Assembly (NCBI RefSeq): GCF_014530035.1
Contig: NZ_JACVMX010000002.1
Span: forward strand, 248,001 to 312,000
DNA from: Leucobacter sp. cx-328
GTDB taxonomy: Bacteria > Actinomycetota > Actinomycetes > Actinomycetales > Microbacteriaceae
Direction: 5' to 3'
DNA length: 64,000 bases
The notes beneath the pieces are model-generated. The model searched no databases. It saw nothing but the letters and a program-made list of their open reading frames with translations, and was not told the origin of the DNA. The position numbers were made by a program, and so were the translations under genes. Positions 1 through 7,838 of the stretch are shown in pieces (the first letter of the stretch is position 1; every line of letters begins with the position of its first letter).

Positions 1-1332
1 CGGAACCTGAGGAAGAGTGTCGTTGCCGGTTCGATCGGTGTGCTCGTGCACTGGTTCGACTGGGCTGTATATGCCTATATGGCAAGCACACTCGCAATCG
101 TGTTCTTCCCTGCGGAGAGCAAGGCCGCTGGCCTTCTCGCGACCTTCGCTGTCTTCGCGGTGTCGTTCTTGGTGCGGCCCATTGGTGCCGTGATCTTTGG
201 CCGCCTGGGCGATCGACTCGGCCGCCGGAAGACGCTTTCGATTGTGATTCTCGCGATGGCCCTTGCCACGCTCGTACTTGGAATTCTGCCTGGCTACGCT
301 GTGATCGGTATGGCGGCTCCGGTGCTGTTGATCCTGACACGTGTGGTGCAGGGCCTTGCAGCTGGCGGCGAATTTGGCAGTGCGGCTGCGTTCCTCGGAG
401 AGTTCTCACCAGCTAAACGGCGCGGCTTTGGCGTGAGCTGGCTTGAAGTCGGCAGTCTGCTTGGCTTCTTGCTGGCATCCCTCGTCGTATACCTTTTGAA
501 CCTTGCGTTTGATCATCAGCAGATCATTGACTGGGCTTGGCGCATTCCCTTCTTGATCACGGTGCCGCTTGGCTTCGTTGGCCTGTACATTCGTCGCAAG
601 ATCGAAGACACCCCTGACTTCAAGCAGCTTGAAGAGCTTGAGGTCGTATCTGAGGCTCCCGTCAAGGAAGTGTTCCAGCGCAACCTCAAGGAGTTCATCC
701 AGACCTGTGGCATGGAGATCTTCATGAACGTGACGTTCTACGTCGTGCTCGTGTACTTGCTCACCTACCAAGAGGTATACGTCGGCTTCGATGCTGGCCG
801 TGCGGCGCTCCTGTCCACTTTGGCTTCTGCGCTCGGCCTCATCATCGTGCCGCTTGCCGGAATGGCCTCAGACAAGGTCGGCCGCAAGCCAGTGCTCATG
901 GTTGCTGCGGTGACCCAGACGCTGTTAGCCGTGCCACTCTTCTACCTCATGACGATCGGTGAGGACTGGGCAGTCTTTACCTCGACCCTCGGTCTGGCCC
1001 TCATTCTGGCAATCACCCTCGGCACTCATGCGGTTACCGTGGTCGAGCTCTTCCCAACCCGAACCCGTCAGACGGGACTCTCGATTGCGTACGCACTCAC
1101 CGCAGCCCTCTTTGCCGGTACCGCACCATACGTGCTCACCTGGCTACTCGAGTCGACGGGCAACATGCTCGTACCCGGATTCTTCCTGGCAGCGGTTGGT
1201 GTGGTTGGCATCATCACCGTCATTTCGATTCCTGAAACCAAGGGAATCCCGCTCATCAAGGAGCAGGATCTTGAAACCGCGACCGTGCGCATCCCGGTAG
1301 AACTCCTGCCCAAACGCTCCGAAAACGAATAA
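1..1332 (+). CDS. MHS-family MFS transporter (5' end outside window)
   Basis: The reading frame is open from base 1, so the N-terminus is cut; 443 residues are visible. This is a major facilitator of the metabolite:H+ symporter type. It has the loop 2-3 signature GRLGDRLGRRKT near the start, the repeat of that signature (GMASDKVGRKP) mid-protein and a family-typical PETKG close to the end, with about eleven hydrophobic segments. Family members import proline, betaine, alpha-ketoglutarate or other small organic acids with protons. The substrate here cannot be read from sequence; the aldehyde dehydrogenase and aminotransferase downstream suggest an amine- or amino-acid-derived compound. The internal GTG at 40 is not the true start, because conserved transmembrane 1 sequence lies before it. 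Confidence 0.85.
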   Translation, partial: RNLRKSVVAGSIGVLVHWFDWAVYAYMASTLAIVFFPAESKAAGLLATFAVFAVSFLVRPIGAVIFGRLGDRLGRRKTLSIVILAMALATLVLGILPGYAVIGMAAPVLLILTRVVQGLAAGGEFGSAAAFLGEFSPAKRRGFGVSWLEVGSLLGFLLASLVVYLLNLAFDHQQIIDWAWRIPFLITVPLGFVGLYIRRKIEDTPDFKQLEELEVVSEAPVKEVFQRNLKEFIQTCGMEIFMNVTFYVVLVYLLTYQEVYVGFDAGRAALLSTLASALGLIIVPLAGMASDKVGRKPVLMVAAVTQTLLAVPLFYLMTIGEDWAVFTSTLGLALILAITLGTHAVTVVELFPTRTRQTGLSIAYALTAALFAGTAPYVLTWLLESTGNMLVPGFFLAAVGVVGIITVISIPETKGIPLIKEQDLETATVRIPVELLPKRSENE

Positions 1333-1352
1333 CCACACACGCTCAACGCACT

Positions 1353-1395
1353 GGGGTCCGCCGCACGCTGCAATCCGCACGCTGCAGCGGACCCC
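1353..1395 (+). terminator. Hairpin between transporter and aldehyde dehydrogenase
   Basis: Perfect 9-bp arms GGGGTCCGC (1353-1361) and GCGGACCCC (1387-1395) enclose two direct copies of CCGCACGCTGCA (1361-1372, 1375-1386). There is no T-run behind it, so it may only attenuate read-through into the gene starting 24 bp later. Confidence 0.45.
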
Positions 1396-1419
1396 TCTAA
1401 GAAGTGAAAGTAGAGAGAC

Positions 1420-2910
1420 ATGTCTCGCACCCTTGCCGAGTGGAAGGCAGCGGCAGCTGCACTCACCTTTGACGGCCGCCCGTTCATCAACGGCACCCGC
1501 GTTGCCGCTAGCTCAGATTCCACGATTGAGAAGCGCAACCCTGCAACGGGTGAGGTGATCTCGCAGATCCACGATTGCGGAGATACCGAAGTCGACGCAG
1601 CCGTTGCCGCTGCCCGTGCCACATACGAGTCAGGTGTTTGGTCACGCGCCGGCGCAGGATACCGACGTGAACGCCTGCTCGAGTTCGCCCGCCTCATTGA
1701 AGCTCGAGCAGAAGAGTTCGCGCTCTATGACTCGATCGACATGGGCAAGCCCGTGCGTGAGGCGATGGCGATCGATGCGCCGGGATCCGCCGCTCTCTAT
1801 CGTTTCTACGGCGAAGCCATTGAGAAGCAGGAGGACCTCATCCCCGTCACCCCTCCCGGCTCAACCGCTCTGGTCACTCGGGAACCCCTCGGTGTGATCG
1901 CCGTGATCGTCGCGTGGAACTACCCGCTCGAAATCGCAACTTGGAAGCTTGCCCCCGCGCTCGCCGCAGGCAACACCGTTGTGGTGAAGCCCCCGGTTGA
2001 GGCATCGCACTCGACGCTGCTGCTCGCTGAGATCGCGATCGAGGCCGGTATTCCGGCGGGTGTCCTCAACGTCGTCACAGGGCGCGGATCAAAGGTTGGC
2101 AAAGCCCTCGGTACGCACAATGATGTCGACATGCTTGCATTCACCGGCTCGACCGAAGTGGCGAAGCAGCTGCAGCAGTACGCAGGGCAGTCGAACATGA
2201 AGCGGCTTGCTCTCGAAGCAGGCGGTAAGAGCTCGAACCTCATCTTTGCTGATTGCGATGACCTGCAGCTTGCCGCGGAGAAGGCCGCGTTTGGCAGTTT
2301 CTACAACCAAGGTGAGATCTGCTCGGCGAACTCACGCGTCTTCGTTGAGCGCTCGGTGTACCCGGAGTTCCTCAAGCTGTTCGCTGCGGCTTCGCAGGCG
2401 TATTTCCCCGGTGACCCGCTTGATCCCGCCACCGGCTGTGGTTCACTCGTATCGGAGGCGCACGCCGATACGGTGTGGGCAACCATCGAGAACGCACGTC
2501 GTGACGGCACGATCTTCTCCGGCGGCAACCGCCCCGAGATCAATGGGTCGAAGGCGTTCATTGAGCCGACAATCGTGACTGATGTTGCGGCGGATCACGA
2601 GGTGCACACCCGCGAGATCTTTGGCCCTGTGGCTGTCGTGACCCCGTTCGACACCGAAGACGAAGCTATCGCGAAAGCAAACGAGACCCCGTATGGCCTC
2701 GCAGCGTCACTGTGGACTGGGAGCCTGCGCCGCGCGCACCGCGTCTCTGAGCGTCTCGTTGCAGGCACAGTTTCGGTGAACACCGTCGATGCGCTCGGCT
2801 TCACGACGCCGTTCGGCGGATTTAAGCAGTCGGGCTTCGGCCGCGATCTCTCGATTCACGCCCTGGAAAACTACACGGATTACAAGACCACTTGGATGCA
2901 GTGGGGCTGA
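1420..2910 (+). CDS. Aldehyde dehydrogenase, PuuC-like
   Basis: NAD(P)-dependent aldehyde dehydrogenase of 496 residues, the normal family length. The general base is E266 in LEAGGKSSN and the catalytic thiol C301 in NQGEICSA. The LEAGGKS form (rather than the usual LELGGKS) followed by FADC is the version I recall from E. coli PuuC, which oxidises gamma-glutamyl-aminobutyraldehyde. A reasonable role is oxidation of aminoaldehydes from polyamine breakdown to the amino acid (GABA or its glutamyl conjugate). An aminotransferase able to make such an aldehyde follows 144 bp downstream, and amine oxidases lie 30 kb away. An AGAGAGA ribosome site precedes the ATG. Substrate is inferred, not shown. 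Confidence 0.85.
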   Translation: MSRTLAEWKAAAAALTFDGRPFINGTRVAASSDSTIEKRNPATGEVISQIHDCGDTEVDAAVAAARATYESGVWSRAGAGYRRERLLEFARLIEARAEEFALYDSIDMGKPVREAMAIDAPGSAALYRFYGEAIEKQEDLIPVTPPGSTALVTREPLGVIAVIVAWNYPLEIATWKLAPALAAGNTVVVKPPVEASHSTLLLAEIAIEAGIPAGVLNVVTGRGSKVGKALGTHNDVDMLAFTGSTEVAKQLQQYAGQSNMKRLALEAGGKSSNLIFADCDDLQLAAEKAAFGSFYNQGEICSANSRVFVERSVYPEFLKLFAAASQAYFPGDPLDPATGCGSLVSEAHADTVWATIENARRDGTIFSGGNRPEINGSKAFIEPTIVTDVAADHEVHTREIFGPVAVVTPFDTEDEAIAKANETPYGLAASLWTGSLRRAHRVSERLVAGTVSVNTVDALGFTTPFGGFKQSGFGRDLSIHALENYTDYKTTWMQWG

Positions 2911-2920
2911 TCCGCCCCCC

Positions 2921-2957
2921 AGGTGAGCTAGATCACTTCAAGTGATCTAGCTCACCT
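2921..2957. terminator. Perfect 37-bp palindrome after the dehydrogenase gene
   Basis: Two 18-bp arms that are exact reverse complements (2921-2938 and 2940-2957) flank a single central base. A second palindrome, GAAAATATTTTC (2961-2972), follows at once. The hairpin plus the ATTTT stretch could end transcription in either direction; an operator role is also possible. Confidence 0.5.
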
Positions 2958-3054
2958 TCAGAAAATATTTTCGCGAACAGCAACGCGCTGCAACGATGGG
3001 ACGCGTAGACGGTTTCTATCGTCCCAGTCAGCGTCGATTGAGAGGACACAGACA

Positions 3055-4470
3055 ATGACGACCCAGCAGAATGCGGCACCCACCGAAAGCGGTCTTGCCG
3101 AGATTGCCAAGCGCCACCTGGTGATGAATTTCACCCCCGCAAGCAAGTACCGTGAGGACGTGCTCCCGGTATTCGTGCGCGGCGAGCACTGCTCGGTATT
3201 CGACGAAGACGGTAACCGCTTCTTCGACGGCCTCGCAGGTCTTTTCTGCGTGCAGCTCGGCTACACCTACGGAGCCGAGGTAGGCGACGCGGTACGCGAT
3301 CAGCTCGCTGAGCTTCCGTACCAGACCACCTGGAGCGTTGCTCACCCGCCCGCAGCAAAGCTCGCGCAGAAGATTGCGCAGCTCGCTCCCGGCGATCTCA
3401 ACCGAGTCTTCTTTGCATCGGGCGGTGGCGAGTCGAACGAGGCCGCAATCAAGCTTGCTCGTCAGTACCAGCAGACCATCGGTCAGGGCAGCCGTACCAA
3501 GTTCATTGCCCGTCGCGTCGCCTACCACGGCACCAGCTTCGGTGCGATGTCGCTCAATGGCATGACCAACGTCCGTGCGATGTTCGAGCCGCTCATGTCT
3601 GGTGTGCGTCACACGCACAACACCAAGCGCTATCGTCGTCCCGAGGGGGAGACCCCCGAGCAGACGACTGAGTTCCTGCTGGGTGAACTCGAATCGCTGA
3701 TCGTGCAGGAGGGTCCTGAGACTGTTGCAGCGATCATCATGGAGCCGCTGCAGAACGCAGGCGGCAGCCTGAAGCCGCCGACTCCCGAGTACTTCGCTGG
3801 CGTTCGCGCGCTCTGCGACAAGTACGGCATCCTCATGATCGCCGATGAGGTCATCACCGGATTCGGCCGCCTTGGCTCGTGGTTCGGCTCGCAGCACTAC
3901 GGTTTCCAGCCCGACATGATCGTCTTCGCGAAGGGCATCGCCTCGGCATACATGCCGCTCGGTGGTGTCATCGCAAGCGACAAGATCATCGAGACCGTAC
4001 TCGACGGCCCTGTTGGCATGTTCAACCACGCACTCACCTACGGCGGTCACCCCGTCGCATGTGCAGCCGCGCTCAAGAACCTCGAAATCATGGAGCGCGA
4101 AGGCGTCGTCGAGAACGTGGCAGAGCTCAGCCCGTACCTCGAGCAGCAGCTCACCGCTGTCGCAGAGAAGCACTCCAAGATCGTCGGCGACTTCCGCGGC
4201 GACGGCTTCCACCGTAGCTTCGAGCTCGTGACGAACAAGACCACGAAGCGCTGGGAAGATACCCCCATCAGTGCCGGTGAGTTCGTTGATGGCTTCCTCA
4301 ACCCCGCGCTCAACAGTGTTGGACTCATCGCTCGTGTCGCGATCGACGCAGAGGGTAACCCCCTCGTGCAGGTCTCGCCGCCGCTCGTGATGACACGTGA
4401 CGACATCGATGAGATGGCAGGCCTGCTCGACCAGGCATTCACTATCGCAACGGACCGCGCAGGCCTCTAA
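3055..4470 (+). CDS. Class III aminotransferase, putrescine/omega-amino acid type
   Basis: Pyridoxal-phosphate enzyme of 471 residues, full length for the class III (fold type I) family. K293 in FAKGIAS is the predicted Schiff-base lysine and D264 in IADEVITGFGR the ring-nitrogen aspartate. The N-terminus (HLVMNFTPASKY) and the SYHG-like AYHGTSFGA segment resemble putrescine-pyruvate and beta-alanine-pyruvate aminotransferases. The likely reaction moves a terminal amine from putrescine or a related omega-amine to pyruvate, giving an aminoaldehyde for the upstream dehydrogenase. A GAGAGGA ribosome site precedes the ATG. Donor specificity cannot be decided from sequence. Confidence 0.85.
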   Translation: MTTQQNAAPTESGLAEIAKRHLVMNFTPASKYREDVLPVFVRGEHCSVFDEDGNRFFDGLAGLFCVQLGYTYGAEVGDAVRDQLAELPYQTTWSVAHPPAAKLAQKIAQLAPGDLNRVFFASGGGESNEAAIKLARQYQQTIGQGSRTKFIARRVAYHGTSFGAMSLNGMTNVRAMFEPLMSGVRHTHNTKRYRRPEGETPEQTTEFLLGELESLIVQEGPETVAAIIMEPLQNAGGSLKPPTPEYFAGVRALCDKYGILMIADEVITGFGRLGSWFGSQHYGFQPDMIVFAKGIASAYMPLGGVIASDKIIETVLDGPVGMFNHALTYGGHPVACAAALKNLEIMEREGVVENVAELSPYLEQQLTAVAEKHSKIVGDFRGDGFHRSFELVTNKTTKRWEDTPISAGEFVDGFLNPALNSVGLIARVAIDAEGNPLVQVSPPLVMTRDDIDEMAGLLDQAFTIATDRAGL

Positions 4471-4485
4471 GCAGCCATGTGTCAC

Positions 4486-4518
4486 GTGCGGTGCTCCGGG
4501 GTTCCCGGGGCGCCGCAC
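4486..4518 (+). terminator. GC-rich hairpin after aminotransferase
   Basis: Arms GTGCGGTGCTCC and GGGGCGCCGCAC pair along 12 positions with two G-U pairs around a GGGGTTCCC loop; a short TTTT lies six bases behind. It sits 15 bp after the aminotransferase stop. Confidence 0.55.
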
Positions 4519-4572
4519 GACCATTTTGCCGTGCAGACGGCTGGCAAGTTTCGACCCTGAAATCGGGGGTCC

Positions 4573-4599
4573 GCGGATCGGCAGCTTGGAACGATCCGC
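4573..4599. promoter_or_regulatory. GCGGATCG/CGATCCGC inverted repeat in leader
   Basis: Exact 8-bp inverted arms (4573-4580 and 4592-4599) separated by 11 bp lie 40 bp before the start of the first NCS1 permease. They could be an operator or leader hairpin. The motif is common across the window, so it may carry no local meaning. Confidence 0.25.
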
Positions 4600-4639
4600 A
4601 CTCAAACACACTTCTCTAATCAATGGCGATTGGCAACTC

Positions 4640-6058
4640 ATGAGTGAATACCCGAAACTGACCACCTCGACGACCAAGATCGTCACCTTCGAACGGCGAC
4701 ACATTCGCCCCATTCCAGAAGACGAACGGCACGGTACAACGCGAGGTCTGTTCTTTGTCTGGCTGGGAATCAACATGCTTCCGCTCACGGTGGTTACCGG
4801 AGCGCTTGGCCCAAGCCTGTTTGGGCTGTCACTGGGCTGGACCATCACTGCCGTCATCATCGGCAACGTCATCGGTGGCCTTGGCGCTGCACTCCACGCA
4901 TCGCAGGGCCCACAACTTGGTATCCCGCAGATGCTGCAGGCGCGTGGGCAGTTCGGGTATTACGGTGGCAGCCTGCTCGCTCTCATTGCGCTCATCATGT
5001 TTTTGGGGTTCTTCGCTTCAAACCTCGTCGTCGCGGCACAGAGTTTCGCTGCCGTGTTCAATAGCGAAACCCTGAACATTGGCATCATCGTCTGTGCTGC
5101 GATTGCGCTGGCGGTAGCGATCTTCGGTTACGACCTCGTGCGAAAGCTCATGGCCGTGTTTTCCATCGTCATTGGGCTGCTTGTTGTTGTTTCGATCGTT
5201 ATCGCTGTGAGCAACCCAGCAACGTTTGTTGTGACGCAGGAACTTGGCTACAACACTGCAGGCTTCTTCGGCATGCTTGCGATTGGTGTGACGTGGCAGC
5301 TCGCGTACGCACCGTATGTATCTGACTACTCGCGGTACATGCCGAAGGCTGGCGGCTCGAAGCAGGCGTTCTGGGCTACCTACCTCGGCCTGGTCATTGG
5401 CACCGTCACGGTGATGATTCTCGGCGCCCTTGTTGGTCTGACGACGACCGACGGAGACACGATGGCCGCGCTTGGACGCTTGCTTGGTGGCTTTGGCCCG
5501 ATCGTGTTGTTTGCATTTGGCGTTGCATCGGCCGTCATGAACTCATCGAACATCTACTCCGGTGTGATGTGCTCACTTACTGTGCTCGAAACGATCTCTG
5601 CGAAGATTCGGATCAATACCTCTAAGCGCGTCATCATGACGATCGCCTACGCGTTGCTCGCAATGACCGGCGCGCTGCTCGGTAAGGATAACTTCCTGCT
5701 GATCTTCGGTGATTTCGTGACGATTCTGCTGTACGTCTTGATTCCGTGGTCTGCGATCAACCTCATCGACTACTTTGTCCTTCGCAAGGGTGAGTACCGC
5801 GTGGGAGACATGTTTGAGCGTGACGGTGGCATGTATGGGAAGTGGGACAGCATCGGTCTGTGGACTTACGCGCTCGGTCTTGTTGTACAGATTCCGTTTA
5901 TGGTGACGAACATGTACACCGGCCCGCTTGCTGAGCCGCTGGGCTTTGTCGATGTCGCGTGGATTGTCGGCTTCTTTGTGCCAGCCGTCGTGTATGGAAT
6001 GTGGAAGAAGTCGGCAATTACCAAGACGTCGCCCGTGAGTATTGGAGCAAATGTATGA
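4640..6058 (+). CDS. NCS1-family nucleobase/hydantoin-type permease (first copy)
   Basis: Membrane transporter of 472 residues with about twelve hydrophobic segments. The N-terminal RHIRPIPEDERHGT and the conserved GAALHASQGPQLGIPQMLQARGQFG region mark the NCS1 family (cytosine, purine, allantoin, hydantoin and thiamine carriers). The frame is open upstream to 4397, but homology begins near here and ATG 4640 is the nearest start; it lacks a clear ribosome site, so the start is not certain. The stop overlaps the next ATG (ATGA), so it is translated together with the amidohydrolase that follows. A paralog lies on the other side of that hydrolase. Substrate unknown. Confidence 0.85.
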   Translation: MSEYPKLTTSTTKIVTFERRHIRPIPEDERHGTTRGLFFVWLGINMLPLTVVTGALGPSLFGLSLGWTITAVIIGNVIGGLGAALHASQGPQLGIPQMLQARGQFGYYGGSLLALIALIMFLGFFASNLVVAAQSFAAVFNSETLNIGIIVCAAIALAVAIFGYDLVRKLMAVFSIVIGLLVVVSIVIAVSNPATFVVTQELGYNTAGFFGMLAIGVTWQLAYAPYVSDYSRYMPKAGGSKQAFWATYLGLVIGTVTVMILGALVGLTTTDGDTMAALGRLLGGFGPIVLFAFGVASAVMNSSNIYSGVMCSLTVLETISAKIRINTSKRVIMTIAYALLAMTGALLGKDNFLLIFGDFVTILLYVLIPWSAINLIDYFVLRKGEYRVGDMFERDGGMYGKWDSIGLWTYALGLVVQIPFMVTNMYTGPLAEPLGFVDVAWIVGFFVPAVVYGMWKKSAITKTSPVSIGANV

Positions 6059-7704
6059 GTGTTGACACTGTCATCACCGGCGCGCAGATCTGGGACCCGG
6101 CACGGAGTCGCTGCACTGCACTCGCAATCGCTGACGGGCGGATCGTGGCAGTTGGTACGGATGCTGAGATTACTGCGCTTGCAGTTGCGGGTACGGTTCG
6201 GATCGACGCGGCAGGTGCGGCCTTGCTGCCTGGCTTCCACGATGCGCACGTCCATGCACAGGCTGGTGGCCTCGGGCTGCTCGGTTGTGATCTTGACGCG
6301 GAGCACTCGGTAGCGGGCTATGCGCGCCTCATCACGGAGTTTGCGGCGGATCACCACAGCGAATGGGTGGTTGGGGCAGGGTGGTTTGGCGACGCCTTCC
6401 CCGGTGGCTTGCCAACCAAGGCTTTGCTCGATGAGCTCATTCCTGACCGGCCGGCGGTGTTCACAAGTCACGATGCGCACGGTGTTTGGGTGAATTCAAG
6501 AGCGCTTGCACTTGCCGGAATCGATGCGTCAACCAGTGATCCACCTGCTGGGCGCATCGTGCGAGATGATGCTGGCGAAGCCACCGGCATGCTGTTTGAC
6601 ACCGCCGGTGAGCTGGTGACCCAATTGATTCCAGCACACCAGCCAGAAGATCTACGGTCTGGTCTCTTGGCCGCGCAAGAGCACCTATTCTCTCTTGGCA
6701 TTACCGCCTGGCATGACGCAATTCTGGGCGCGTACCTCACGCTGCCAGATTGCCTCCCGAGCTACCTCGAGACACTCTCTGAGGGTTCACTTCGCGCCCG
6801 CGTGACGGGGTCGATGTGGTGGCCGCCAGCAGCTGGTCCGGAGTACCTGCCTGAGATGTTTGAGCGAATTGCAGGGGCACAACGTGCTGGATTTGATGTG
6901 CGAAGCGTCAAGATCATGCAAGACGGAATTTGTGAAAACTGTACGGCGGCACTCATTGAGCCGTACAGAGGAGCACACCCAGGCATCCGTGGCGAATCAG
7001 TTATTTCGCCGGAGGATCTCAACCTCATTACCGCTGCAGTTGATGCGGCAGGGTTCAGCGTGCACTTCCACGGAGTTGGTGACCGTGCGGTGAGAGAGTG
7101 CCTAGACGCGGTCGCTCACGCGCGTGCTCAGAACGGGTCGGGGGAGCGGCACCAGATCGCGCATCTTGACGTCGTGCACCCTGCCGATTTTGAACGTTTT
7201 GCACAACTCGGAGTGACGGCTAACTTGCAAGCGCTCTGGGCGCGGAACGATCAAGAGATTCTTGAGCGAAAGTTCCCGGTCATCGGCTCTGAGCGAGCTC
7301 GTTTCCACTTCCCGTTTGGTGCGCTCGAGCGTGCCGGGGCACACCTGGCCATGGGGAGTGATTGGCCCGTCACCAGCCCGGATCCGCTCTGGGGATTGCA
7401 CACCGCTTGCACGCGAACGGCACCCGCTGCAGATTTGCATGCCTTGAACCCTGAATCTCGTGTGCCAGCTCAACCGGAGCAACGACTGAGCGTTGAAACA
7501 GCGATCCGCGCCTACACGCTTGGCGCAGCAGAGATTGCAGGTTGTGAAACAGAGATCGGCAGTATCGAAGCCGGGAAACAGGCAGATCTCGTGTTTCTGA
7601 CAGGGCCGATTCTCGGTGCAGAAAGCTTTGACCAACTGCGGGTGCAACGCACGATGCTCGGCGGAGATTCCGTATATGTGCGTGACCCATCACCGCGCGT
7701 GTGA
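6055..7704 (+). CDS. YtcJ-like metal-dependent amidohydrolase (first copy)
   Basis: Amidohydrolase-superfamily protein of 549 residues, close to the YtcJ/amidohydrolase-3 family. Metal-site elements in order are FHDAHVHA, HFHGVGDRAV, IAHLDVVHP and MGSDWPV, giving the usual HxH, H, H and D ligands; the beta-sandwich strands frame the barrel (start SVDTVITGAQIWD, end KQADLVFLTGP). The family hydrolyses C-N bonds such as N-formyl, amide or cyclic imide groups. It overlaps the upstream NCS1 permease by 4 bp and a second NCS1 permease follows, so its substrate is probably imported by one of them. The longer in-frame extension upstream to 5959 lies inside the permease and is not used. Confidence 0.85.
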   Translation: MSVDTVITGAQIWDPARSRCTALAIADGRIVAVGTDAEITALAVAGTVRIDAAGAALLPGFHDAHVHAQAGGLGLLGCDLDAEHSVAGYARLITEFAADHHSEWVVGAGWFGDAFPGGLPTKALLDELIPDRPAVFTSHDAHGVWVNSRALALAGIDASTSDPPAGRIVRDDAGEATGMLFDTAGELVTQLIPAHQPEDLRSGLLAAQEHLFSLGITAWHDAILGAYLTLPDCLPSYLETLSEGSLRARVTGSMWWPPAAGPEYLPEMFERIAGAQRAGFDVRSVKIMQDGICENCTAALIEPYRGAHPGIRGESVISPEDLNLITAAVDAAGFSVHFHGVGDRAVRECLDAVAHARAQNGSGERHQIAHLDVVHPADFERFAQLGVTANLQALWARNDQEILERKFPVIGSERARFHFPFGALERAGAHLAMGSDWPVTSPDPLWGLHTACTRTAPAADLHALNPESRVPAQPEQRLSVETAIRAYTLGAAEIAGCETEIGSIEAGKQADLVFLTGPILGAESFDQLRVQRTMLGGDSVYVRDPSPRV

Positions 7705-7758
7705 TCACGCCCAAACAAGTTCAGCAAAACAGATGCCAACTATCGAGAAAGACTGTTC

Positions 7759-7796
7759 GCATTTGTGATCCGAGTGCATTTGTCTGATTACAGACA
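7759..7796 (+). promoter_or_regulatory. Direct repeats and TGTCTG/CAGACA dyad before second permease
   Basis: GCATTTGT occurs at 7759-7766 and again at 7776-7783, 17 bp apart. The second copy runs into the palindrome TGTCTGATTACAGACA (7781-7796). The cluster ends 42 bp before the permease ATG, where an operator would be expected. The binding protein is unknown. Confidence 0.35.
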
Positions 7797-7838
7797 CCTG
7801 GCTGTACGTAATTGCGGCCGCCTCAAAGGAGAGACCAA

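Noticed and set aside
3028-4872. 614-codon open frame on the minus strand opposite the aminotransferase
   Set aside because: It mirrors a well-supported enzyme gene and its translation has no family resemblance; long antisense frames are expected in high-GC DNA.
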